Assembly: GCA_910591455.2 (NCBI GenBank) | Contig: OU342821.1 | Span: forward strand, 18,551,787-18,615,786 | Reading direction: 5' to 3' | Origin: Pholis gunnellus | Lineage: Eukaryota > Chordata > Actinopteri > Perciformes > Pholidae | Length of the DNA stretch: 64,000 bases | Part shown: positions 50,397 through 62,904 of the stretch, piece by piece | Layout: the number at the start of each line of letters is the position of its first letter | How positions within the stretch are numbered: position 1 is the first letter of the stretch | Made by a program: the position numbers and the translations under genes | Notes under the pieces: model-generated | Databases searched by the model: none | What the model was told of the DNA's origin: nothing | What the model saw: the letters and a program-made list of their open reading frames with translations, nothing else

Positions 50397-50477
50397 CCTG
50401 ACTCCCCGAAGCTTGAGCCCTACTCCCACTAGCCCCTGCAGTCCGTGCAGCCCGCTGCACGCATTTCATTTCTGGAG
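50397..50477 (+). CDS. mast4: mast4 81-nt cassette exon (LTPRSLSPTPTSP)
   Basis: The exon is bounded by acceptor ctccatttaacttccag and donor GGAG|GTAAGC, with phase 2 at both ends and a length that is a multiple of three. It encodes LTPRSLSPTPTSPCSPCSPL then HAFHFW, with split residues at each side. Inserted after the 41782 exon it gives RRGSF-LTPRSLSP, and before 60658 it gives HFW-S-CRTSNRK. After the MKAQ exon it gives LD-LTPRS. The Ser-Pro repeats are proline-directed (CDK/MAPK) phosphorylation candidates. I recall related exons in predicted MAST isoforms, but not in the canonical human MAST4 protein. Confidence 0.75.
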
Positions 50478-52029
50478 GTAAGCGAGCGCTCTTCAGCCTG
50501 TGTTGTGTCTAAAGAGGCCCGTCGGTGCGTGCTTTGAGTCAGTCTAGTCATCGTGCATCACGAGGACGTTCCGTTTACCCCCCTAAAATCATGTGCCATT
50601 GAAATGACATTGAAAGAGGACGCTGCTTATGTAATGTTAATAGTGTCGTCGTCCCCCCCCTCCCCCATCTTGCTCCTCTGTGTTCTGAGGTTTATGCTCC
50701 TCTTTCATGTGCTAAGTAGGATTTGTGGCATTTGCAATAGATCAAAGTGAAGAATGGTCTCAATCTGTCTGAATCCCGGCTGGATTGATTAATTTACTGA
50801 AACCGGTTAAAAGCTAGTTTTAGATTTCTCTGGACTGGTTTCTTATGCAAGCTCACTGCTCACATCTCCACCATTTTATGATTAGTATTTAAAAATCTGT
50901 GTGGATCTTCGGATTATTTTATGACTTTAATCCACAGGGTTCATGTTTATCAGTGATTTCTGAGATCGCACGTCCTCGTCTCGAACTCCACGAGAAGCTC
51001 TGAGTGTCTTTGTTTGTTTTTTTTATGCTAAAGCCTCATTTTGGGTTCCACGTTCAAATCGGTTATTAAGTTTGAAGCCATCTTGTTGGGGCTCTGTGTT
51101 GCTTAACTGGTGTTTTATGTTTTTACTGGGTTTTTTTGGACAAATGGATAAAAAGAAATGCAAAGCTCGCTGCTCAAGAACTGATGTTTGACTGAAGAGA
51201 GTCACAGTCTACTTTCTGGCAGGTCCGCTGGTTTTATTCGAGCTGCTTCTGATGAGATTTTGTCGAGACAAATAGCTCATTCAAAAACACCCAATATTGA
51301 AGACTTTTCAGTATCAATGAATAGCATGAAACACCCACCCATGTGACCTCTGACCCGCTCTTCCTCTGCTCAGCTTTCTCAGAGAGTGAAGTGGAGCGTT
51401 TAAAGTGAGTCAGCTCCATTCAAGAATGTGGAGATGTTTTTATCTATTGACAATTTCAGTTTTTATTCCATCATGTAGCAATTCACGAGGTACAGAGAGG
51501 AGATGTTCCAAAACTGATTCAGAAGCCTTTGATCTGTAGAGGACATTTTAACACGCCACAGTGTTGGACCATCGACAGCAGCACTCTGCACCAACCTGAT
51601 CTACATATGGGAGGAAGGTTGTTCGATGAAGAAAGTCAGAATGTGACTTTAGTTTTTTAACATTCCAGGGACATCGCAGCCGCTTTGGGGTTGTGTTGTT
51701 TCAGGTACCGTTGACATGAAGTGTGATCAAGTAAGTGCAGTTTGAGTAACCGATCCACCGAGTTTGAAAGCTGACACCCAAAAGTCGAACCCAAAACCTC
51801 TCGTTGTGACGACGGTGAGGCTAAACATTTAAAAATAGTAATCCACCACACGTGTGCTTGCAGGTCTTTGTTGCGTTGAGCCCGGGTTGAACGTTTTTGC
51901 TCGATGACTCCACCTTTTCCTGTCGGACCCCTCAGCATCAGCAGCGCTGCTGTGGTGATGGACCGGCTAACGGTTTTTGACCACTAGCAGTGCTATGGAG
52001 CAATGTCTTTACCGCTGGGTCTTGCACGT

Positions 52030-52062
52030 GCACGATAGGGCTGCACAAAATCTGCAAGAAAT
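52030..52062. repeat. possible hAT-type terminal fragment
   Basis: The text cgatagggctgcacaaaatc resembles the end of the hAT element at 24902-25533. No partner end was located, so it is a fragment or chance. Confidence 0.3.
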
Positions 52063-52471
52063 GAAGTTTGAATATTCGTTTTTAAAGAAAACACAAAGGT
52101 TCAAACTATTCTAGTGTCTATTTGTGTGCATGATGTCCGTGACACCGTGTTCTATCTGTGTTTCTATGTGTTCCTGTCGCAGTGCATGAGGAACAGCTGA
52201 TTGGTGAAGTTGAAATGATGATATATATATATATATATAATACCTTCTGATTTCACTACAAAAACATAAATCATGCTGGCTGGAGGGAAAATATTATCCG
52301 TCGTTTCCAGTAAATACCACAACATAAAACGTCTGTTTTGTGTTTAACAGTATAAAAACGATGGAAGGAAAGCGTCTTCTAAGCATCTTCAGATTGATCT
52401 GGAGCACACAGCTGGTCGGTACTTGGGTTGTTTACATGACGTAGCGTATCGCTTGCTGTTAGGACACAGTG

Positions 52472-52654
<183 letters not shown>

Positions 52655-53830
52655 GGCCATCATTACAGTCGTTGTTGGATTATTTATCCTTCAGCTTGAC
52701 CCAACGTTACATATCAATTAAGTGACATTGTGTGACCCCCGTCATGCGGTGCATTCAGTCTGCTCGAGGCATAATGTGGGTAGTGCTGTATTTTCGAACT
52801 TCTATTTGTTGACGGCCCTGATGCACGAGGTTGTGATGCACATTCATTCTGCCGGTTTCACGTTCTTGCGCTCACCGACAGTCGGTGGCGCGAAAAACAC
52901 TTTTAAATTGCCACCAACAAAGAAGAAGCTCGCACGATTGTAAACATTGATCAATTTAAAATATGTATATGTTGCATAATGTTTTATCAGGAAGCACATT
53001 CATTATGTTTGTAAAACCCATTCACATTGGCTGAGAAACGGGGATTGTTTAACGTTTCTTATAAAACTCCACAGGATACCTTTAACTGTTATTTATCATT
53101 TTCTACATTTCATATCACTTATCAGAGAAGAAAGAGATTTCACAAAACATGCTGATCTTTTATAGGATGACGGATTTCTGCTCGTGCTAATTACTTGTAT
53201 TCCCTGTGCGTCATTACGGCAGCGTTTTATTCTATTTAAGCTCTAACAGTTCTCCAGACTGATGATACAGTAACACTGTTCATTTTCCTTTGCATATAGA
53301 CGTACTGTATGCATGTCATACTGCACATACTGTGAATTCACGTCTTATTCGAGCAAAGCTAATGTCATTGTTAGACTGTTGTTTTTTTGTATATTTGAAT
53401 TTTGGATGTCAGACAAAAAGACAAATGGTTGTGCTTGTGATGTGTGTGCAGCCGCTGACCTCCCTGATCATGCGGCTCCGTGCAGGTTTGACTTTGAACC
53501 ATCCGAGCCGTCGTTTCTTATGTAGAACGCAGAAACGGAGCAGAGCCATAATTAGAGTGAAGGCTGTCACGCTGGCCTGTGGGGAGCCGGACTGAGCCAC
53601 TCACAGTCACACACACACACACACACACACACACAGGGACTTAATACTGGCAAAACGGCTTCGGATAACATTTTATCTTGTTGGTAGAACCAACGGTTTT
53701 GTGCCGGTCATGGTCGTGTTCCTGCTTTTGAACAATGAGGCAGTTATTTGTCGTGCTAGACATTTCAATGAGGCAACGTAGCAGAGACGTGTTGTACAAA
53801 CGCACCTCCAGTGAATCAAGTATAGAGGAA

Positions 53831-54085
53831 ATTATAATTATTGACCATTACCTGACACTCACTCTCTCAATTATTCGGTTAATCGCTTGGTTTTGGTGCA
53901 TAAAATGTCATAAAATAGGAAAATATGTTTGTCTTGGTTTCTAAAATTTAAAGTTGACGTATTTTAACAGCTTGTTTTGTCACCAACAGTCCAAAACCCC
54001 AAAGCAATTCAGTTTATGAACAAAGGAGATAAAGAAAACTAGAACATATTCACACAAGAGAATATGGAACCAGTAGTTTTTTGGT
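53831..54085 (-). repeat. copy of common teleost dispersed repeat (antisense)
   Basis: Plus-strand blocks attattcggttaatcgcttgg, gcataaaatgtcataaaata, the cttgttttgtcaccaacagt block, the ccaaaaccccaaag block and gagaatatggaacca are the antisense order of the family at 15430-15659. Confidence 0.6.
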
Positions 54086-54298
54086 ATTTAAAAGAATAAA
54101 TATTAAACCTAAGACCGGGTTATTTGAGATCTTACTTTTAATGTGAGTTGCATTTATTTCTTTGTTTTTATTTGCTCATATGAGGCCGATTTCTATTTCT
54201 GTTAAGCCCGATAAGCCCTGATAAATGTTCTGAAGCTGGATCGAGAAAGTAACATGTATACCTTACTCCATCACTCATGTGATTGCAGCAACCTCACA

Positions 54299-54303
<5 letters not shown>

Positions 54304-54338
<35 letters not shown>
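54304..54338. repeat. (CA)n microsatellite
   Basis: About 17 CA units. A further CA tract of about 12 units lies near 53610-53635. Confidence 0.9.
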
Positions 54339-54341
<3 letters not shown>

Positions 54342-55051
54342 CAGCAGCAATCTTATCGCAGCTCTTGAGTTCTGTTATTGCAGAACAGCCAAGTGTCTGT
54401 CTGCAGGGCTGAACTTTGCTCTCCCCTGTGGGGGAATGCTCGTTGGATAGAGGTAATCAATGCCTTTTGCCTGAAGTTGGTTTATTTGTGCTCGTAATGG
54501 TTCATATGGTTTTGGAATATTATTTTGCAAAAAGCCCCGACGGCTACTTCAGAGAATTTGTCGTCATGCTGTCTGCTCTCCACAGGCTGCTTCGGTCAGC
54601 TGACTCTAAACTCTCACATACACTCAGGACTCCAAAGTCAAATTCATCACTGAACTGACAAAACTCCAGCTTTGAGTGCGGCTCCTCCAACCTTTTCTGA
54701 AATGTCGCTTTCTCACAGTTTGAGTGAAAGCAATTTGTTCATCAATAAGTGGATAAACAAGGATTACACTTCAGATCTGCATTTTATTTCAGTAGCCGTT
54801 TGTGTTTGGCTGCGAGTCGAGGATCAAAGGTGATGAGGTTGTGGTGAGGCTCCCATCAAATGAATGGAGTGGGACTGCCTGTGCAGGGGGACGGCTGAGG
54901 GAATAATTTATGCAGCAGCAGATGAAATCCATGCAAAAAGCGAAGCATTTCCATTTCAAATAGGTCCTGCCTAATACACTGACCCACGGAACTTCTGGAG
55001 GGGTGCCAGTCTGCGAAAGCTGCAAGTGCACGTCAGCGTCTGCTGAGGATG

Positions 55052-55079
55052 CCCCCCCCCCCCCCCCCCCCCCCCCCCC
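55052..55079. repeat. C28 homopolymer
   Basis: 28 consecutive C residues between two G residues, about 480 bp upstream of the MSDSS start. Such a run can form i-motif or G-quadruplex structures on the opposite strand, and is also a common site of assembly length error. Confidence 0.9.
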
Positions 55080-55246
55080 GCACAGGATGCAAAGTGGTAG
55101 ATGCCTGTTACATGATATGAAGCATGTTGAGCAAAGGGAGCAGGGATATGGAGCACAGTCGCTGTGAGACGGGGAAAACAAAAAGTCAGCCGGTGTTTGG
55201 TGTCGTTTCCCCTGCAACAGTGGAGGCTGTCGACGCCTGACCCGGA

Positions 55247-55249
<3 letters not shown>

Positions 55250-55282
<33 letters not shown>
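55250..55282. repeat. (CA)n microsatellite adjoining a possible acceptor
   Basis: About 16 CA units immediately precede cgctctgtgtgcctttcag, the candidate acceptor at 55300. CA tracts in this position can bind hnRNP L and modulate splicing (family knowledge, applied as inference). Confidence 0.9.
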
Positions 55283-55285
<3 letters not shown>

Positions 55286-55300
55286 CTGTGTGCCTTTCAG

Positions 55301-55557
55301 GATCCTCCCTGGATTACTCTTTTTCATTTGAGGACAGAGGAGGACAAGGCGTCCTCTCTGCCGGTGCGTTTATGCCGCAGCTGGCTGCAGATGTGCCCGT
55401 GCAGAGGAAGTTTGGACCCAAGGAGAGCTGCTATAGGGGCACTCGTCAGGACCGCACCGGGAGCCGCATCCCCCCGAACCCCGAAAGCCGTCGCTTCTCC
55501 TCGCTAGGTCTTCAGAAGCCCTCGTTACACCTCGCTCTCTGGCATGACTCGGACACG
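55301..55557 (+). other. in-frame upstream extension of the MSDSS exon
   Basis: This segment is continuously open in the MSDSS frame, from behind the acceptor-like gtgcctttcag (ends 55300) to the ATG at 55558. It encodes SSLDYSFSFEDRGGQGVLSA and later SRIPPNPESRRFSSLGLQKP, with an in-frame ATG at 55372. If spliced from exon 2 (phase 1) it would join as LTG-SSLDYSF in frame. Otherwise it is the 5' UTR of first exon D, possibly with an extended start. The composition is GC-richer and more protein-like than the neighbouring intron. No homologue is recalled with confidence. Confidence 0.4.
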
Positions 55558-55643
55558 ATGTCTGATTCTAGTCTGTGGACCGTACTGTCCAACTTCAACA
55601 TGCCACATTTCTTCAGCGGAGCCCGTCTGCGCCGGTCCAAGAG
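55558..55643 (+). CDS. mast4: mast4 alternative first exon D (MSDSS start)
   Basis: ATG 55558 (A at -3) encodes MSDSSLWTVLSNFNMPHFF then SGARLRRSK, ending AG|GTAACC in phase 2. With C at 60658 it gives RRSKS-CRTSNRKSLIG. MAST1 begins MSDSLWTALSNFSMPSF and continues through RRTKSCRTSNRK, so homology is strong across the junction (recalled family knowledge). This is the shortest N-terminus, made from an internal promoter about 5 kb upstream of the common exon. An out-of-frame ATG at 55544 overlaps it and would run 42 codons to a TGA in exon 60658-60746. Confidence 0.9.
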
Positions 55644-58600
55644 GTAACCTTCAAAACAGCTTGAAGTGTTGTATGTTGCTTCTTTGTCAGATACAGAAAT
55701 GATTCTGTCTGAGCAAAAGGTTTACTGTCCGTACTGTACAGTGTTTACAGTACGTCAGCGGAGCCGTTTCGTGAGGCCAGCGTGAATAAGAAGCTGGGTG
55801 TTGCCTTCTAGCCTATTGTGTGTTATTTACTTTATGAGTCAAGTGGTAATTTAAAGTTGATTGTTTAGGCCGTCTCATGTCCCGTACACAGGATGTGTAC
55901 TCGCCTGTATGCCATCCTCATTAATTAAGAGCTGGAAAGTGGAAACGAGGATTGTTTTTTTTTAATTTCCGCGACTGATTGTTGTTGTTGTTGCTGCAGT
56001 TTCTGTCCCACACTTTGAAATGTGGCTGTTTTGGACAAAGTCCTGTATCTGAGGGAATGTTTCCTGCCATGCTTTTGACTTTTTAAAGTCAATATGTTTC
56101 TTTGGTGTGTGTGTGTGATTCAGAGTGTTTAGCTACCGGTTTATAGCTAATCCACTTGATCCCAGTGTTTCTGTATATGGTTTGGTGGAGCTGATATAAC
56201 TGATATTTATCTTTAATCCCGTTCCTGACCCATTTTATTTGGGCAAAACAGCTTAACATGAAATACCTTTTTTTTTTTTTTCGACATCGTGCATAAATAA
56301 TACTTTCCGTTTGATAACCGCTGTCGGATTTAGTGGATCTTGAAAAGTCTCGTGCTGTAAAGATCCCAGTCTGAGATCACGGCCATGTTTTTCTGCCGTG
56401 TGTTTGTGAGCGGACTTTAAAGCTGAAGTGATAATCGATCACATTTAACAGCTGTTCACAGCAGACGGACAGTTTGATGAAAGGTTTCCACTTATATGGA
56501 ACGACTGGCCTCCTCGAGGACCACTTTGTCATTAAAGTATCATATTCACAACTCTTCCTTTTAGTTATGATCACACTATTCTGATATAAGCTCAGGATAT
56601 GGAAACAAGTCACTGTAAACTCTGTAAACTGTAGACTCAAGATGTCAGAACTATTGACCGTATTACCAGGTTGCATATGCAACGCACTAAATTACTGTAC
56701 GTCTTCAGTGGCTAAAGAAACGAGCTGCTTTGCTTTTACCCAAGCAGCATGCTTTTTGTAAACACTATTAATAGCCTCGTGTGTCATATGAGTGACTTTG
56801 AATTCGGGTTTGTCAGCAGCGATTTATGTGGCGTTGCTTTGTCAGCTCACCTGACAGCTTCTGACAAGGGAGCAAAACTCACAGAAGTGAAAAAAGATGA
56901 ATCGGGGCTTTTTTTGTTTGTTTGGGCGTGGGTCAGGATCAGACGTGCTGTTGTAAATCAAAGGCGTTATATCTATTTTTATCTCTTCCTGGACCCAAAA
57001 TAAGTACGCAAGCTGAAGTCTAAGAAATCGTTTTTGACAGATTCGGATTACTTTTGTAGCAATAAATGAGCTTCAGTAATTTAGGTCAGTGTAGGAATGA
57101 ACGTTAAGGTAAAATGAGCACCGTTAAATACTTTAACCATGATATGTAAAGTTTCTCTAACCTTTTGATAAACACCTTTATTTGTAGCTTGTGGAGATTT
57201 CATGTGTAATTCAACAACGGTGTGACGAGGTTGAGGGTTTTGCATAAAGCGAGACGGGTAAACCCTCCTATGGATCCGTTCCAGGAATCTCACACATCTG
57301 CAGTACTGCATACAACACTGGCCTACTTTCTCCCTATCATCGTCGCCCAGGGCTTCTTTATCCTTCCTTTTTAAAGCTTCGCTACAGCGGCCTCCCCCCT
57401 CCTCACTCACTTACCCTTTCTGGCCACAGAGGTGCCTCCACCACGGCTCTCAGCCTGGCATCAAACGTGTGACGGACGTGTAACCTGTGGCACGGTTTTG
57501 TTTTGGCAAGTAATCCAGAAGCGGGTCGTTTTAATGTCCCCCTGCGAGTGGCACTCCGCTCTCTCCAACAGGCGTTTCAAAGCGGTGCAAACGGCCGGCG
57601 GGACGGGGGAGCGAGAGGGTGAAGCAACAAGAGGGCTGATTGGGCAGCAGCGTGGCATTCTCTTGGCCTAATCCACAGCGAGATGGTATAAATAGATCTC
57701 GTTAAATCTGATCCTGTGTACCAGATATCAGTCACTCCCTCCGCATCCCGATAAATGATTCACGGCATGTGTCCACACTCTTGATTGCAGGTTAGCCCTA
57801 GAAACCACTTTACTTGACGAGGATAAATGGGATTTCAGTCAAAATCGGGTTTCCCCTCTGATTTAGTGGATTCTGTTGGGGGCAATGGGGCGGCAGCAAC
57901 AAAGCAGAGGACTGCAAGCAGTTTAGGATACTTCTGTTGCCGGATTAGACCGCATGCAAGAACATTTGTGTTCTGAAATCTCTTTACTATTTACTGAAAG
58001 GTTTGCTCGTACAAGTCTGCTTCACCAAAGTCTCCGAACAGGACAAACACCATGTAAGGCTTCCAGTGTCATTCACTACAAATGAGTGGAGAAAATTCAA
58101 AGTACGAGAACATTGACTCAAATCTTCTTGACGTAAATCTCTTGTACGATACAGATCTGTTTTTATGACTTTTTTTCTTGCATGAAGACCAATCAGGTGT
58201 TTCTGGAGCTTAAAATAACCTCGTATTACTCAATTGCACTTTTTGCTTCTGGTGTAACATTATGTAACACTGATTATTGTTTCTATTAAATGCAAATATA
58301 TCATAGTTGGAAGAGCAATATCTTGCATATGAAATCATCTTTCTCTTGGAGCAGGTCACATCTTTAATGACTTGTAATTGAGAGATGAGCGACCTCATTG
58401 CTTTCTTGAATATCCAAAAATAGCATAAATCTTCTCTGCAGCTTCAAACTTCATTAAACGTTTGCATCCTCTACATTAATCATAAGAGCACTGAACCATG
58501 GGGAGCCGCTGATTGATTAATGATTTGTTTCTGATCATTTGTTATTCGTACATTCGTCATCACATTAGACATTAGTGTGCGGCTAATTGCTCAGACGTTA

Positions 58601-60657
58601 AGCAGGAGCAAGGCCTGTTCCTCCGTCCGCTGATCCGTCTGGAGTCATCGTTCAAACCGTGCGTCGGAAAATGCTCGTAGTTAATCTACACCAAGAGCAC
58701 AAAGAATCACCCAAGGGACGAATTATAATTAGTTAAGAGAATTGTCTTCTTTAAAGCGAGCTGGTGAGTAATATTAAACAATATCCAGCCGGGTGTGGCT
58801 TCTGTATTCGCCACTTAAAGATCCTAACGAGGACTATCGGCTCTGCAAGCGTGCTCACTGCACAAAGAGTAAATAGGGGGGTCGCTTTAAATCATGAATA
58901 AATCTAATTACTTCTGCTACTTGTATTCATGTAGTAATGTTCAGTCTTGCGTTCACGTTTTGTGAGCATGAGAATGAAGGATCTGCTGGAGGCACCAGAT
59001 CAGATGCAGGACTTGACCTCACTGGCGCTGAAGCTCTTGGGATCTGCAACAAAACAAAACAAGATGGCGCCTGATTGGTGCAAACTATCAGAAATTAGAA
59101 TATTGTAATTGCTTTTGTGTCCATCAAGGTCTTTGGCTTTAGTGTCTTCTAAATCTTTTGGAGCATAGAATATCACAGCTGTTTGAACATCATCATCGAC
59201 TCCAGTAAAAAGTTGCCGAGCTCTTCGCTATCGCTGAGGAGGCGTTGAAGCTGTGAGGGCTCTGCAGTGTTTCCTGTAGGAGCTGCTCTTCAGCGTCTCT
59301 GCATCACTGCATGAGCTCATGTGTGTTTTAAACGTTCTGTGCAATCAATGCAGCAACACACAGACATGCGAGCTGCACCTGTGACTGACGAACTCTCCCT
59401 CTCCTGCACGAAGGGTTGCTCTGCGTCTCCATCACTGCAGTAAAGGACTCCACACTGTAGACATGCATCACTGTGTTTTGGCTTCTCATATTTATTTTTC
59501 TTCACCTACGTCCAAGGTGCATGGAGACACCGTGACACAACATTCTAGCAGCACTTGTAGTATAAACAACCGCTTTATTTCTATTCTATACTCACCGTGT
59601 GCTGCCAGAGAGGAAACTCTTCATCCAAGCAAGAACTAAAGGTGACAAACTATTAACAGTCAAGCTTAGCAATAACAATACGGTCATCAAATGCTGCAGT
59701 AAAATCCAGGAGCACGGCGACACACTAGCTTCAATATTCAACCACTGACAGAAAATATGCCTTTTTTTTTGTGGTGTTATGCACTGAATGGAAATTATTA
59801 TTGAATAACATCTTACAAATTCGGTTGGAAATGGTTGCGTTCTGTGAGGAGCTTATGTAACAGGATGTCATTGAGTCTCTGACCTTGAAGCGAATGTGTT
59901 CCACCGACAGCCTCTAATTCAACATATAAACCCGAGACTAATCGGGACGTTGAACACTGAAGATGCTTTATTTTATTTTTTTTACGTTGAAAAAATAGTT
60001 TTTCTCTCAAGGTTAAAAACTGGGCTACAATGCATGAGTCACATGTTGTTGATCACAGTGGTCCCTCGTGAGTCACGGTCGTGTATTAACATGATCGACC
60101 GACATTAAAGCGTCCTGAGTGCCGTGCAGAGAACCGGCTTTAATTTGGTGGCTGAACCAGAACGTTCCGTCTCTTTTCATAGCACCGCATGCACCGATAT
60201 TACCTCCCAGGCCTGTAAACACTCGAGTACGTTAGAGAGGGAAGGTGTTGGTACAAGTCTTTGAGTGTTTGTGATTAGTGTCCAAGAGTGACATTAGATC
60301 CACAATAACGATCCCTGAGACCAGGAGTTATTTGTTGAATGTACTTAAGCCAACATTTAAGTCCCTCACTGATATTTTCCTGTAGTTGTAGTACATTATA
60401 GTAACTTTTATAATGCACGATGATGTGGTTTTAAGTTACTCTAAATAGTAAGCTTTGCATGCATAGATTTAGTATATATTTAGCTTTTCTTAAAGCAAAC
60501 ACTTATCGTAAATTATTATCAAATTATAAAAATATTATAATGTAGAACTACGGTGGGATTTATAATACACTATGATCCTTCCAAAGGATTGTCAGTTGTA
60601 GGTGATAATGTCTTTGTCCAGTTGTCCTGACTAAGATTTGACTCTGTGGTTTCACAG

Positions 60658-60746
60658 CTGCAGAACGAGCAACAGAAAAAGCCTGATAGGAAGCGGTCAG
60701 TCTTCAGGCTTACCGCGACCTCACTCGCCTCTCTCATCTCTAACAG
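60658..60746 (+). CDS. mast4: mast4 common exon (CRTSNRKSLIG)
   Basis: This 89-nt exon is where all N-terminal variants converge. It begins with the third base of a split codon, then CRTSNRKSLIGSGQSSGLPR and PHSPLSSLT, and leaves in phase 1 at ACAG|GTAAGT. Human MAST4 reads CRTSNRKSLIGNGQSPALPR, then a PHSPLSAH block, at this place, which distinguishes it from MAST1-3 (SLILTS, SLIVTS and SLVVG, recalled). The acceptor is tctgtggtttcacag. RKSL is a basophilic site and PHSP a proline-directed site. From here on every isoform shares the pre-kinase region. Confidence 0.97.
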
Positions 60747-62044
60747 GTAAGTGTGTTTTTAGCACATGTGCCGTCTATTAATTAATGTGTAAACACTGTT
60801 TTTGCACCCCAGTGTTATGTTTGCTGTCATGCAAAATACTGTAAAAATGCAAGTAGAAGCATAATCCTCTCTGTAGCTTTGGACCGGCACTTATCAGGCA
60901 CCTTCGTACGCTATTGATATTGTCAACACACTCATTTGTGTTGACAACATAGGATGCAGATGCTTGTCTGGTACAGAAGTCAATGACAGAACGCAACTAT
61001 TGTCTTCTGAGTCGTGATCTTTGTCGGGTCAGTTCTCGGGTATGTTTTTGTTGAGAATCGCACCGTACAGTGGCGAGCTGAAGGGCAGCGATTGTGCCCG
61101 GGTGAGGAAGTGGTGGCCGGCAGACAGGAAATGCACCGGAGCAGAGGGAGGGCAGGCCCTCATGTACCGCAGGGCGTTCTGTTTCCTGGCATTGGTCAGC
61201 AAAGTGCGAGCCTCAGCTCTCAGTGTTTTGGTTCTGTACGTGGAGCTAACGAAGGGGCCCGGTCTTTAAGATGGAATCCGAAACCCACAACGTTATTGCT
61301 AATGAATGTGTTCAGCGCTGGGATGACCTGACGCTGTGGCTCAGCCGTAATATTGGTGCTAAAGGTAAGAAAAACATCCTTTCAGTTCCTTTTGGCAGCA
61401 GGCAGATGACTGAGAATATTGGCGTATACACAATAATTAAGAAGGTTTCTACAGCAGTAATGTTTCTGGTCTTGGCTCTGTCTAGTCGCAGATCAAACTC
61501 TGGTTCCAGATCATGAATAATTTCATAATCGACCTTCCCTTGAACCTTAATTCTTGTTATTGCTCTCAGACAATGTTCTGAACAGTCGGTAGATAATCTG
61601 TGTCTTCGGATAGTCTTAACTCTCAAAGGAAGAGGTTTTTCATCTTTAATTGGTTGTGATTAAGAAGACAGTGCAATTAAATAGGTGACATTCATCACTA
61701 ACAAGACTCCGTGGCGCTGTCATTGTTGCCCAGTATGGAACATTTCTGATTAATGCCGGACCATAAGGAAAAAAAACAACGGCTAATTGCCGCCTTTCCG
61801 AAAGTCCCCACAGTGTGATGTGTTCAGCGGCCCAGAGCTGCTATAACCAGCAATGTAGTACAGTATTACTGAAGTATTTAAAGAGAGAGTCCTGCATGTC
61901 TATTGGAGGAAATAGTGGAGATACTTCTCTATATAGATGTATGTTACGAAAACCTCTTTCATTTACGTAATATGTCGTAATAATCCAAGTCAGATTCCAA
62001 AATCCTTGTACTGTTTGTGCTTTCACAACGTCCAGAATTGACGA

Positions 62045-62340
62045 CTGCAATGCACATTTCTAACCTAGCAATGGCGGCAACAAGAGGTCGTCATTGGCTC
62101 GCGATCACGATTTTTGGCGACCCACAATTAGATGAACGGGGATCGATCGACTTTGATGTTGCTGGTCAAAATGCGAGCTCTGCTCATAGAAAACTCTGTT
62201 GCACATACAAGTCAAGTGCTTCCTAAAGTAACAACCAGCCTTCAGGGGGCGATCCAGATGTTTTGCCTTCACTTTTGGGGAGCTGTCTTGTTGCTGCGCC
62301 GGTAGCCTGCAGCAGCAGCAGCAGCAGCAGCAGCCTGTGC
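62045..62340 (-). repeat. inverted relative of the intron 3 hAT element
   Basis: Read on the minus strand, this contains aaaacatctggatcgccccc, gaaggctggttgttac, agagttttctatgagcag and aaagtcgatcg, which parallel 25329-25470 of the element at 24902-25533. Termini and target duplication could not be defined, so it is an older or truncated relative. Confidence 0.6.
62309..62333. repeat. (CAG)n triplet repeat
   Basis: About eight GCA/CAG units inside the repeat copy in intron 5. A comparable AGC tract lies at about 48823-48850. Both are non-coding. Confidence 0.85.
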
Positions 62341-62834
62341 CTTTTTTATTTTCCTAAGCTAAGTTCTGCTCTTATATTAATGTTCTTACCCATATGTTTG
62401 GGATTCTGCCTGTGTGTGAATGTTTGTATTGTGTACTAAATGTATATTAACCTGTAACGTGTGCAGAGACTGATGTTCACGTCGCTTCATTTTAGTAAAG
62501 ATCTGCTGTTTTTATAGCAACATCAAGGCAGTTTTGATCACTGGGTGTCTCAGAAGTTTAACCATTGATCAGTGAGAAGAGTATTGCGATTTTAAAAATA
62601 ATCTAATTTTTGGAAAACTAATCATAAAGAACGTAAGTAAGTAAAAAAGTGAAAAATGACCAGACATCAGAGATGTTTGCGCTGTTGACTGAACCGTGAT
62701 AAAGCAGATAATGCATCCGTGGTTCATTGAAGATAATCAGTCTTTGTTTCGTCTGCAAAGTGAAATTGAAATCCAGTCTTATTGAGTTGTTTTCCTTTCT
62801 TACATTTGTTTTGTATTTTGTGTTTTTCTGGCAG

Positions 62835-62904
62835 GAACGAGCCCTCAAGACAGTCCTAGAAACTTCTCTCCGAGTGCCTCTGCTCATTTCTCCTTTGCAC
62901 GAAG
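62835..62904 (+). CDS. mast4: mast4 common exon (SPQDSPRNFSPSASAHFSFA)
   Basis: This 70-nt exon enters in phase 1 (GGA split glycine) and encodes TSPQDSPRNFSPSASAHF then SFAR plus two bases of an Arg. It is almost identical to human MAST4 at this place. MAST1 and MAST2 have LDSPRNFSPN instead, as I recall, which supports the paralog assignment. The donor GTATTC is weaker than consensus but has G at -1 and fits the phase. DSPRNFSP carries two Ser-Pro sites. Confidence 0.97.

Larger units (their letters stand above)
60747..62834 (+). other. mast4 intron 5 (2.1 kb)
   Basis: The borders are GTAAGT ... TTTTTCTGGCAG. It contains the inverted repeat copy at 62045-62340 and a CAG tract. No other gene was seen. 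Confidence 0.85.

Noticed and set aside
54789..55280. 163-codon minus-strand frame
   Set aside because: It depends on the C28 run (poly-Gly) and a CA tract (Cys-Val), and no domain or splice support was seen.
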